A stretch of 64,000 nt of DNA from Castor canadensis (taxonomy: Eukaryota; Chordata; Mammalia; Rodentia; Castoridae). Under the pieces are notes generated by a model that was not told where the DNA came from, did no database searches, and saw only the letters and a list, made by a program, of their open reading frames with translations. A program made the translations under genes and the position numbers. This document shows, one piece after another, positions 22,450-32,330 of the stretch; the stretch's first letter is position 1; each line of letters opens with the position of its first letter. The DNA lies in NCBI RefSeq assembly GCF_047511655.1, contig NC_133402.1:61818951-61882950 (forward strand), written 5' to 3'.

Positions 22450-23390
22450 AAACGGCATATTTAAGAGGCTAAGGATGACTGAGAGGACAGAATGTTGATT
22501 TTTAAGACTGAACTGAGAGAAATAAAATCAGGTGTCCACCCAACCCTCCTCCCACCCGGCAGCCCCCTCCTGGCCCTGACCCTAAACCTCTGACCTCCCC
22601 TCAGTCTCAAGTGGTCCCCAGCTGCTCCGGTGCCACTGTGGCTCCAGGTGCGTCTCCTGCAAGAATCTCTTGATGCCACCTGAGCCAAGCGTCATGTCAG
22701 GATGGCCTGCTCCCAGGTGGCTCCCAAGTAGCTGACATCTGTGTAGAAACCTGGATTGTCTTCACTCAACCCTGACCCCTTTGCTGCGTTCCTTCTTTTC
22801 TTAATGAAATACATGAATGATAAGAGGTGGGGGACGTAGAAACAACCTGTGAGCAGGTGATGGCTACACAGCCGTGAGCCTTCCAACAGAGGACGAAGCG
22901 ACAAGGACAAGTGTCAGGGTCATCGTTCCGAGTGAAATAAGCTGAGTAAGTGGAGCACAGCTGCTGGGTGGCTCAGCTGTGTGCAGCTCTGGCCGGTGCA
23001 CACCAGCCCGCAGTGTGGAGGCGGCCTACGTGTCTAGGGGGCCCCAGGGGGACTCCAGGAAGCACAAGGAAATTTGGAGGGGGTGGGGATGCTCACCATC
23101 TCGACAGTGGTTTGGATGGGGCTCAGAATCTGCTCCCCTAAAATATAGCATGCAGGCAGAAGGAATACAGTAAGCTGAGATCCTGACAGAACAGCAGAAG
23201 TAGGAAGGTCACGCTCACCTCTTCCCTGTGTCCCTGCACAGGTCACAAAACCTAGGAGGGGTTCTGACCTTCCCGTGAAGTGTCCTGGGGCAACAGTGAC
23301 AGGCGCCTGCCCTGTACCCCAGGAAAGGGGCTCTTGTCTCTGCAGCACAGAGTCGGAGGGAAAGAGAACACCCAGCCATTCTGCCCCTCC
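22450..23390. other. No gene recognised
   Basis: Unique sequence; a degraded L1-like phrase (AATGAAATACATGAATGATAAG) near 22803 is not strong enough to call. Confidence 0.4.
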
Positions 23391-23392
23391 TC

Positions 23393-23425
23393 TCTCTTTC
23401 TCTCTCTCTCTCTTTCTCTCTCTCG
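23393..23425 (+). repeat. (TC)n microsatellite
   Basis: TCTCTC run with a TTTC interruption. Confidence 0.9.
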
Positions 23426-23508
23426 TACACACACACCATTACCATTAGGTCATACCTTGTCCCTGTAGATTTCTGTCCCCTCTTCATCAAATTAGCATAA
23501 AAATCTTG

Positions 23509-23673
23509 ACAGGCGCCTGTAATCCTAGCTGCTCAGGAGGCAGAGATCAGGAGGATCACGGTCCGAGGCCAGCCCAGGCAAATAGTTCACAAGACTATCT
23601 CAAAAAACCCTTCACAAAAATAGGGCTGGTAGAGGGGCTCAAGGTGAAAGCCCTGAGTTCATTCCCCAGTACT
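23509..23673 (+). repeat. SINE, B1-dID composite, 5'-truncated
   Basis: GGCGCCTGTAATCCTAGC, linker AAAAAACCCTTCACAAAAA, then a shortened ID-like unit (GGCTCAAGGTGAAAGCC). Confidence 0.85.
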
Positions 23674-24084
23674 AGGGGATGATGCAGCCCCAGCCATGAG
23701 AGGGTACAGTGACTGTAGCTGAGGTGGCCGGGTCCATTTGCCATGGCTCTGTTTGTCCCTCTGCAGAGCATCTGAGCAATATTTCCCAGGTTTCCACTTG
23801 AGGGTTGTCCACACTTCACCAGTTCTCTATTGGGCCACGTGACATTTCACACATTTTTCTACTACAGCAGCGTGCAATGAGTTTTTTTTAATAGAAAACA
23901 GTTTGTTAAGTAACCAAAAAAAGCACCAATTAACTTAAACACCTTTCCAAAAATATCAGAGGCCAGTGGGCAGAGATCAGAGATAGATCATTCACCCAAA
24001 ACATGACAGGGGAGAGGGGAGCAAAGTTAACTCCCTCAAAGCCAAACAGGCCCTGTCAGGGGGTTGGTATCAGTGGGAGAGAGG

Positions 24085-24305
24085 AGGACATAGAAGAGGG
24101 TGTAACAGGGTGAATATGGTGGAATATTATGCACTCATGTATGAAAATGGAAAAATGAGACCTGTTGAAACTATTCCAGGAATGGGGGGAGAGGGGCTAA
24201 AGGAGAATGGAGGGCTGAATTCAACTAAGATACATTGTAAGAACTTTTGTAAATGTCACCATGTATTCCCAGTACAGCAAAAATATGATAATTTAAAAAA
24301 CAATT
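24085..24305 (+). mobile_element. L1 3' UTR fragment (older family)
   Basis: It contains GTGGAATATTATGCACTCAT and TGTAAGAACTTTTGTAAATG. The complement of the same block is at 26975-27075, so it is an interspersed L1-type 3' end. Confidence 0.6.
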
Positions 24306-24554
24306 AACTCCTTCGCCCTCAAGAAGGAGGGCCCCAGAGCCCTCCGGGGAGCCTCAAGTGGTCCTGTGGGAAGCTCCTGATTCTCCTGCAGCCCTGGTCA
24401 CAGCTGATGTGAAACAAAGATGGTCCTTGGGGCTTCCTCAGCTCCTTGTCTGTTGTGTACAGTTTGGGGCCACCTGAGCCCCATGAGGGCTGAATGCCAT
24501 ACTGTGACATAGGGCAAGGTCAGCCAGCTCCACTCCCAGGGCTGAGTCCATTTT

Positions 24555-25248
24555 TGCACAGTCCATGATCAAATGTGTATTTTATGTTTTGTAAAATGAT
24601 AAAATACACAGAACATTTACCACTGTAGCCACTTTAAGCGTGCAGTTCAGTACAGTAAGCACACAGTGGCCTTCACATTGTCACCTGATCAGTTTCCAGA
24701 GCGTTATCATCTTGCAAAGCTGAAACTCAAAACCTATTGAACACGTCCACAGGTTCCCCACCCCCACACCCAGCAACCACCATTCCACTTTTTTGGGGGG
24801 GGGGCAGTTACTGGGGTTTGAACTCAGGGTTCCACACTTTCTAGGCAGGTGCTCTACCATTTGAGCCACACCTCCAGCCCTTTTTGCCTAGTGATGTTTT
24901 GAATAGGGTCTCATATTTTTGCTCAGACTGGACCAGATCCAAAGCACGCTGGAGGATTGGATGTAGCTGTAACAAGCACCCAGCTTGTTAGTCAAGATGG
25001 GGTCTTGCTAACTTTTTGTCCGGGCTGGACTCAAACACAAATTCTCCCAATCTCCAAATCCTGAGTAGGTGGGATTACAGGCTGGAGCCACCATGCCCAG
25101 CCTTCTCTATTTTCTATCCATATGAATTTGACCTCTCTAGGAACTTTTATGCAAGTGGAATCAAATAAGAGTTATCTTCTTGAGACTGGCTTATGTCACT
25201 TAGCACCATGTCTTCAAGGTTATTCATGTTGTATGTGTCAGAATTTCC
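24555..25248 (-). mobile_element. Ancient L1 (L1M-type), split by a SINE
   Basis: Left part at 24555-24790 (GTGCAGTTCAGTACAGTAAG, ATCTTGCAAAGCTGAAACTC) and right part at 25103-25248 (CTGGCTTATGTCACTTAGCA, GTGTCAGAATTTCCTTCC) belong together. Confidence 0.65.
24791..25102 (-). repeat. SINE, trimer
   Basis: Complement of the ID-like unit (GGTGCTCTACCATTTGAGCC) and two B1-like units; inserted in an ancient L1. Confidence 0.8.
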
Positions 25249-25590
25249 TTCCTTTTTATTTTTTATTTTGTTTTTTTGCAGTGCTAGGGGTTTGAATTAA
25301 GGACCTACACCTTGAGCCACTCTACCAGCCCTTTTGGCTTTAGTTTTGTTTGCTTTATTTTCAGATAGGGTCTCATGTTTTACCCAAGCCAACCTGGACT
25401 GCGATCCTCTACCTGTGCCTCCCATGTGCTGGCATGACAGGTGCACACCATCACAACCAGCGTCCTTAGTTGAGAGGGAATCTCACTAACTTCTTCCCTG
25501 GGCTGGCCTCAAACCTCAATCTTCCCAATGTCCATCTGCTGAGTAGCTAGGATTACAGCTCTCCGTCACTGAGCTACATCCCCAGCCTGT
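25249..25590 (-). repeat. SINE, trimer, diverged
   Basis: T-rich start, GTGCTAGGGGTTTGAATTAA, then two B1-like complements; an ID-like end (ACTGAGCTACATCCCCAGCC) follows. Confidence 0.7.
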
Positions 25591-26009
25591 GATAAACACA
25601 TTTCACACTTAGACTCATTACAATTATGCACATACAAAATAAAATGTGGATTACAGTGCAAATTAAGATGACAAAGAACTGCTGTCTTCTACTCACAGAT
25701 GGGCAAAATTGCAGAATCCAGCAATCAGGAAGCAACGGGAACCCTCTTCTGCAGAAAGTTTTGCACATAAGGCAGTACTTAAATTGTAAATTTATAGAGA
25801 AAAGGAGGGGTGAGAAACACCCAGATCGGGCTGGGGGTTACTCAGGAGGGAGGAGGTGAAAGGAGGGGCAGAAGATGGGGCTTCCCAGCTCTGAATGAGG
25901 CAAATGTTGGTTACACAGATGTTTACATTATTTTATGCCTTATGTGAAACATACATGTAGTATGTACCTGTCTGTTTATTTACCATATTCATAGGAAATA
26001 TTCCACAGT
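25591..26009. other. No feature recognised
   Basis: AT-rich unique sequence. No reading frame or repeat is convincing. Confidence 0.5.
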
Positions 26010-26223
26010 TTTTTGGCATACCAGGATTTGAACTCAGGGCTTCACGCTTGCTAGGCAGGCACCTCTACCACTTGAGCCACTCCACCAGCCCTGTTTGGTG
26101 TTGGGTATTTTGGAGACAGGGTCTCCTGAACTATATGCCTTGGGCTGGCTTCGAACTGTGATCCTCCTGATCTCTGCCTTCTGAGTAGCTGGGATTACAG
26201 GCGTGAGTCACTTGCATCTGGCC
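26010..26223 (-). repeat. SINE, B1-dID composite
   Basis: GGATTTGAACTCAGGGC, GGCACCTCTACCACTTGAGCC and GAGTAGCTGGGATTACAGGC in complement order. Confidence 0.87.
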
Positions 26224-26544
26224 CCAGTTTTAAAATTAGGCTATTAAAAATGAAATAAAATGTTATCTGGACTTGGGGAATCAGAAAACTGAATCATCCC
26301 TATTTATGTCGGTGGACATAATGTGCCCGAAAACCCAAGAGGAGAGACCGTCTCCTGCCCTAAGGAAGAGGGGAAACTTTGTGTTGGGTCCTGAAGGATG
26401 AATAAGAGTTTCACAGGTGAACAGACACTCCACATCAGCAAGACTAAAGCCAGAAGGTATCATGAGGACCTGCAAGAACTCGGACTCTGTGCTCTCACAG
26501 ATCTACCAGGCCACATTTTATTTCTGAATAGATTTATTGCTTTT

Positions 26545-26631
26545 ATTTATTTCTCACAGTGCTGGGAGGAACCCAGGGCCTCGCGCACACTAGGCATGCG
26601 CCCTATCCCTGCACTGCCTCTCCAGCCCTTC
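26545..26631 (-). repeat. SINE, ID-like monomer
   Basis: Complement of an ID unit: GTGCTGGGAGGAACCCAGGG, CACACTAGGCATGCGCCC. Confidence 0.75.
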
Positions 26632-26974
26632 ATTTCAGTTGTTTTGCTCAGAGGCTGAAGGCAAAACAGTTGGGTTTGTTGTTGCAACCACCCGGCCAGC
26701 GTGCACACGTGTGAGCTGAAAATGGAGCTCTGTGATAACTGAGACTGTGGCCTAAGCCTGCGGTGAAGTAACCCTGACCAGTGTAGACTCACCCATTCCC
26801 CAAGCTGGTGGTGAGCTGGCCCAGAGGGTCAGACTGCAGGACAAGCGGTCAGACGCCCTTCCTGCAAAGCAAACAGGAGGCCTAGGAAGGTGTTTCCAAT
26901 GGCCACGAGAAACACTGTGGTTATTCTGAGTAACACAAGCATGGCATTGAGGGAAAAACACATTTTGAGTTCAT

Positions 26975-27077
26975 TTTCTTTTCATTGCTGTGCTGGGTGG
27001 GGGTACACTGGGGCATTTACAAAAGTTCTTACAGTGTATCAAATATATCATCCTTGAATTCCCTCCACCCCTCTCCT
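26975..27077 (-). mobile_element. L1 3' UTR fragment
   Basis: CATTTACAAAAGTTCTTACA is the complement of the phrase at 24238-24257; same older L1 family. Confidence 0.6.
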
Positions 27078-27175
27078 CTATCCCTCCACACACACACATT
27101 TTGAATTTTGATATCTGTCTAACCACACAGGTTACAAAAAAGTAGAAACTTCTCTTTCCCATCAAAACTTTAGAC

Positions 27176-27362
27176 TTTTTTTTTTTCCCCATACTGGGTT
27201 TTGAACTCAGGACCAATACCTTGAGCCACTCTACCAGCCCTTTTTTGTGATGGGTTTTTTGAGATAAGGTCTATTTGCCTGGGCTGGCTTTGAACCTCGA
27301 TCCTCCTGGTCTCTGCCTCCTGAGTAGCTGGGATTACAGCGTGAGCCACTGCTGCTCAGCAA
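27176..27362 (-). repeat. SINE, B1-dID composite
   Basis: T-run, ACTGGGTTTTGAACTCAGG, then GCCTCCTGAGTAGCTGGG. Confidence 0.87.
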
Positions 27363-27838
27363 ACCTTGATCCTTTTAATGAACAAAATGACTAATGGAGA
27401 ATGAGGTTTTTCCTCCATGTCTCTTAGTCTCTCATACAAAAACTGAAAGGCGGTGCTGGGGACACCTTTCTAAGTGACTTGAGAAACGTAACTGGCCGGG
27501 GTGGCCTGCGACCTGTATGACGGGAGAGGTTCACATACAAGTGACAGCAGTGATGTCAAGGCAGACAGCCGAGTCAGACCCAGAATCCCTTTGACTTCAC
27601 AACTGTCACCCACTGTCGTTAGAAAGCCTGGTCCGTCACCCACGTGTCAATAGTGACTTGTCTTTGATCAGTCCTTTTCGAACATCCTAGGACTGGTGGA
27701 AGGTTTCAGGCGGTTTAACTGCGTCCTGACGGTTGATCCTGGACTTAAACTGACGCTGTTTAAACTTTTAGCTGCTTTGGTCTCCAGGCAGGACGTGGGC
27801 AAAGAGTCTTAGAAGAGTCTTTGGATCCCTCAAAAGTG
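27363..27838. other. No feature recognised
   Basis: Unique sequence without a supported gene or repeat. Confidence 0.5.
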
Positions 27839-27930
27839 ACAGCTGAGGGTTAGGGGTGCAGCTCAGCGGTAGAACGCAGGCTTAGCATGCATGAGGCCCT
27901 GGGTTCAGTCCCCAGAAATAAAATAAAATA
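27839..27930 (+). repeat. SINE, ID-like monomer
   Basis: GCAGCTCAGCGGTAGAACGC and CCCTGGGTTCAGTCCCC, with an AAATAAAATA tail. Confidence 0.85.
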
Positions 27931-28089
27931 GAGTGGCAACAGGGTGAGGGTGTCAGAAGTCCCTCCACTAGCCCTTGCCCTCAGAGAATGGGGTGATGCA
28001 TCGACTATTTTTTCTCTTTATGGTTCTCGTAGTTCTCTCATCCAAATAAATGAACCCTAATTTCTTAACCACATAGTTTCTGCTTCTTT

Positions 28090-28322
28090 ATTTTTATTAT
28101 TATTTTAATTTAATTTAATTTAATTTATTTATTTGCAGTACGGGGGCTTGAACTCAGGGCCTTCACCTTGAAGCCACTCCACCAGCCTTTTTTCTGTGTT
28201 GGAGTTTTTTCAAGATAGGGTCTTGTGAACTATTTGCCTGGGCTGGCTTGGAACCTCAACTCTCCTGATCACTGCCTCCTGAGTAGCTGGGATTACAGGC
28301 GTGAGCCACTGGCACCCGGCCT
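28090..28322 (-). repeat. SINE, B1-dID composite with (TTTAA)n tail
   Basis: The AT-rich tail (TTTAATTTAATTTAA at 28105-28125) precedes the complement of the ID-like unit and B1. Confidence 0.85.
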
Positions 28323-29518
28323 CTTTATGTTTCTGAATGACACTGCGTCAAATATCTCTGGATGGAAACTTTGTTTCCCTGTGGCAGATAATGTTGGCTG
28401 TTTACCTAAAAGCTGTTCGCCCTCCTCCTTCAGCGGAGCCAACTCTGGCAATCCCATCCCTCTGTGACTGACATTTTCCGAGGTGCACGTGTTCCCATTT
28501 TAGCAATGAAATGAGAAAGGAAGTGTGCCAAGGCTTCTGGGAAGGGCTTTTCTTGGAGAAGGTCCCTTCTTTTCTGGTTGACCATTGTCACACGAGGTCA
28601 GGATGCTGTGAGCCTCAGCAGCTGATGGTGCCACTACCAGGGACACCAACATTTCCACCACCACAACTGGGGATGGCAGAGGAGGACCAGAGAGATCCGG
28701 GTCCTTCCTTATGCCATCACGGGGACACTAAACCGATTCCAGGATTTCTCACTATCAAATTGCAACCTGAGCAATATTGTCTGGTCACTGCAGACATGTT
28801 AGTTGAGCTTTCTGTCACCGGCAGCAGGACACATTCTAACTTCTTCATTCTACATTTTAGCTTATTTCCTGGAGTGGGATTCACCGCAGGAAAGCTTCCT
28901 GGGCTTGGGCCAGCCGTCTGGCCCTGGGGTCATGAGGATTTTCACTCTTTGAACTCACTGCTAATTTGGGAGGCAAAGTCTCCGATCTTAAAATCACTGT
29001 TTGTTCATCTCCATTGGAGGAAGCACAACACACCTGGACCTGGCCAAGTGGATCCACCCAGGACCTGGGAAGGACAGTGTGGCTGCCATCAAGCTTTCAG
29101 AAGCAAACATGGCAGCCTGTAATGGTCAGCGTGGTGGACTCACACCAGAAGGATCAAGTTCTAGCACAGACAATGCCAGGTGTGGGAAGACCAAGGTGTG
29201 AAGCTGGTCTGGGACTGGAAGAGTGACCAGAGGTCACAGACCCCAGCAGGTCCCAGGCGGGAGCCTTCTCAGGCAGAGCTATGCCTCTGCACCGGGTGCT
29301 ACCCAGGGATTATCTGCGGGATCATATCATCTGCAAATAGGAATACTTGATTTCTTTCTTACTTGTTCGTTTTGTTTGCACTCAGGACCTTGTGCTTCTC
29401 AAGATTTTCTTGATAAAACCAAAACTACTGAAAAATGGATGATACCAAAATGATTTAGCATCTGCTGTTATAAACCGTCTTCTGAAGTTTTAAACACAGC
29501 CAGAATTAAGCTGAGAAT
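28323..29518. other. No gene confirmed; contains a 203-codon frame
   Basis: A plus-strand frame at 28511-29122 is long for chance but contains no recognisable domain, and its composition is not exon-like. I would not call it a gene without transcript data. Confidence 0.4.
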
Positions 29519-29716
29519 TGTTACGGTTTGGATCTGAAGTATCCCAAAGGCGCAGTGGTCAGAAGTGGGGCCTTGGGGGCCTGATCAATCAATAATGAAT
29601 CAATCCATTGATAGATTTCGTAGTTAATAGACCACTGGGAGGTGGGGGGACTTTGAGAGGTGGGGCCTAGTTGGAGAAGGTGGGTCACTGGGAGAGGAAG
29701 TTACCCTTGGAGAGGG

Positions 29717-29757
<41 letters not shown>

Positions 29758-29981
29758 CTCTCTCTTTCTCTCTCCTCTGACCCTCTCCCAGCCATGAGAT
29801 GAGCAGTTTTTGCTCCAAGTGACGGAGTTTTTGCTCCACCATGATGTCTGCCTCACCACAGGTCCATGGTCAAGAGACCATAGACTGAAACCTGTGAAAA
29901 GGTGAGCCAGAATAAATCTTTCCTCTTTCAAATTGATGTTCTCAGGTATTTTGTCACAGTAACAGAAAGCTGGCTAATGCA
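29519..29981 (+). repeat. Solo LTR, MaLR-like, with (TC)n inside
   Basis: Starts TGTTACGGTTTGG and ends CTGGCTAATGCA. AGAAT is duplicated at 29514-29518 and 29982-29986, a 5-bp target duplication. It carries AATAAA near 29910 and a long TCTCTC run at 29718-29775. Minus-strand relatives lie at about 49925 and 59560. Confidence 0.8.
29718..29775 (+). repeat. (TC)n microsatellite
   Basis: Nearly pure TC run inside the solo LTR. Confidence 0.95.
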
Positions 29982-29989
29982 AGAATGAA

Positions 29990-30574
29990 GTTCCCTTACA
30001 CTGAAACTCAGAAGTAGCACTTCCATCTTTTTATCAATCGAGAGTTTAATCAGAAACACTGGCTGAAAACACTGCAGATATTTCAAACAGAGAATTTTAT
30101 TCAAGGAAATTTCTTTTTTTTTTTACAAAGGTGTTGGAAGGTCTGTAAGAGCAAAAGGAAGGAAGGGTGCTGGTAAAGCAAAAAAGAAATTAATTTTAGT
30201 TAAATCCCTTGCATTTGAATATTCTAATTAACTTGAGTTGATTAATTTGAATAAGCCCCTTGCTCTGTTTCTGTCCTCTGGGACTCTGGCCTCCTGACCA
30301 TCACCCTCTGGCCCTGTATTCTGGGTCCCAGGCCATGGCCGCAAGAGGCCCTCTCACCCTTCTGGATCCTTCTTGGTACTATCGTAGGAAGGCTGAACTA
30401 GTGATGTTTGAGAGTAGCTACAGGAAAAGAAAGCTGAAATTACACAGGGCCTGGACTCATGGGAGCGTGCTCACTGGAAGATCATGAAGTCCGAATTCAG
30501 AACGTCCAGGCCCTCAGCCTTCCTTACCGCTTCATTTTACCATGTGTGAAAATTCCCTCCCATTAGAGCCACTC
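29990..30574. other. No feature recognised
   Basis: AT-rich then unique sequence; nothing supported. Confidence 0.5.
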
Positions 30575-30795
30575 AGGCAGGACTCTGGTGGCTCATGCCT
30601 GTAATCCCAGCTACTTGGGAAGCTGAGCTCCAGAAGATCCAGGTTCCAGGCCGGCCCAGGCAAATAGTTCAAGAGACCCCCCATCTAAAAATAACCAGAG
30701 CAAAATGAACTGGAGGTGTGGCTCAAGAGGCAAAGTGCCTGCTTTGCAAGTGTGAAGCCCTGAGTTCAAACCCCAGTCCTACAAAAAAATAAAAC
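30575..30795 (+). repeat. SINE, B1-dID composite
   Basis: GGTGGCTCATGCCTGTAATC, linker AAAAATAACCAGAGC, then GTGGCTCAAGAGGCAAAGTG. Confidence 0.87.
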
Positions 30796-30909
30796 CAGCC
30801 GTGTACAAATTAGGGACCTGTTTTCCATTTGCAGTTTGCTGCTAGTTTAATCTAATTTTTAATTATTTTTCATTAAATCATTCATTAAAAACCTATTCTA
30901 AATTCAAGA

Positions 30910-30962
30910 TAGGTGATATATACAGATAGATGATAGATAGAAGATAGATAGGTAAAGATAGA
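30910..30962 (+). repeat. (GATA)n-like microsatellite
   Basis: Repeated GATAGATGATAGATAG units, imperfect. Confidence 0.85.
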
Positions 30963-31359
30963 CAGAACAGGTAGATAATTTTTGTGACAAAGAGGTCAGA
31001 AGTCCCGTGTGGGTGCCACTGGGTTGAACTCCAAGTGCAGGCAGGTTGTGTGCCTTTGTGGAGGCTTGGTGGAGAGCCATCCTCACACCTTCCAGCTTAG
31101 AGGCCGTGCTCATAGGCTGACGTCTCGGTCCTCAGCACAGAGTCCTTACCTCTCACCTCTCACCAACCACTGACGCACAGCCTAAAGGTTTTAGGCTCCC
31201 TCATCTCACACTGGCTGATTAGATTGGGGGATGGGATTGTGGGGGAAACCACCCCCTCCCCGCCAAGATCTGGAACTCCAATCATCTGAAAGTCCTCTGC
31301 TGTGAGAGTTAACTCACAGCAAAAAGATCCTGGGCAACAGCTTCTGTCTACTGTGTCCT

Positions 31360-31426
31360 CGAGCTCAGGGCGCAGGGCTGTGAACCAGCCAGGGCTTTGC
31401 CACTTGAGCCAGCCCCAGCCCTCGCC
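31360..31426 (-). repeat. SINE, ID-like fragment
   Basis: CTTTGCCACTTGAGCCAGCC next to CTCAGGGCGCAGGG; a degraded copy. Confidence 0.5.
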
Positions 31427-31432
31427 CTCCCA

Positions 31433-31652
31433 CTTCTTTTGGCAGCACTGGGGTTTGAACTCAGGGCTTCACTTTTGCTAGACAGATGCTCTACCACTTG
31501 AGCCACTCCACCAGCCCTTTCTCTTTATGATGGGTTTTTTTATACACAGTGTCTCTCAAGCTATTTGTCCAGGCTGGCCTCAAACCTTGATCCTCCTGAT
31601 CTCTGCCTCCCATATAGCTAGGATTACAGGCGTGAGCTACAGGCGCTGCTCC
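31433..31652 (-). repeat. SINE, B1-dID composite
   Basis: GGCAGCACTGGGGTTTGAAC, ATGCTCTACCACTTGAGCCA, then complement of B1. It ends about 230 bases before the CpG island. Confidence 0.87.
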
Positions 31653-31879
31653 TCTCATTTCTTAACTGGCCACAGCTAAGTGGCCATCCACTTCTTCTGA
31701 AGGCTTCAGCTGTTTCGCATCTTTGTCCTCAAGGTGTCCCAGGAAATCTCGGCCATCTCCTGGGACAACCAGCCGCATAATGAAGGAGCCGCCCGTGCAG
31801 CCACAGCTGTCCTTCCTTGGAGGGCTCTGTCCCCAGTGATGGCCCAAGGACGACCAGGGACGCGACTCCAACTTCTGTC

Positions 31880-32330
31880 CCCTACAAGAGCGAGTCCCTC
31901 GCGGCTCGGTTGGGCTGCGACAAGCTTGCCCCACAGCGAGGCCACCGGGATTTCTCGGATCCTGGCCGAAGCCCCCCCCACCCCATTACCACCACTGCCA
32001 CCACTGCCGCCGCCGCCGCCACCGCCGCCACCACGCGCCCCGGGCGGCCCCGGGCCTCCAGCTCCGCCTGGCGCAGTGCCCGCCCCTGGCAACCGTCTCC
32101 ATGGCGCCGGAGGACGCCGGAAGCGGCCGAACCAGGGGCGCGCAGAGAGTGTCCCCCCTGCTGAGGCCACTCAGTCACCCCGAGCTGGTGGCCCGGGGTG
32201 AATGCTCCACACTGGGCTCCACCGAGATTGTGCGCGGTTGCTCCTCCCCACCCGGTCCTCCCTAGGACAGGGACATCCCAGGACCCGCTGGAGGGACAGT
32301 GCACTGAGGCTGGGCGATTCCCGATTCCCG
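31880..32330 (+). promoter_or_regulatory. CpG island with probable LRR gene promoter
   Basis: This is the most CpG-dense block in the window, with a GCC/CCG run at about 31998-32035 and many CGCG/CCGG steps. It lies directly over predicted exon 1. No TATA box is evident near it, as is usual for CpG-island promoters. Open frames across it on both strands (poly-Pro on +, poly-Gly on -) are products of base composition. It could also drive a divergent minus-strand transcript, which I cannot show. Confidence 0.65.
32101..32197 (+). CDS. LRR gene, exon 1 (predicted start)
   Basis: An ATG followed by G (GTCTCCATGG) opens 32 codons beginning [10 protein letters not shown], then one spare base before a donor GTGAAT at 32198. 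It sits inside the CpG island. The one-base phase fits exactly with the two bases that precede the open frame of exon 2, which is the main support. The base at -3 is T, so the start context is only moderate. This exon could instead be 5' UTR, with translation starting at 35254. Confidence 0.6.

Noticed and set aside
28511..29122. 203-codon plus-strand frame
   Set aside because: No recognisable domain, no matching splice sites, composition like the surrounding intergenic DNA.
31706..32304. Overlapping frames of 100-155 codons in the CpG island (poly-Pro on +, poly-Gly on -)
   Set aside because: They follow from GCC repeats and lack of AT-rich stops; no domain or splice support. The short frame at 32101 fits the gene by phase.
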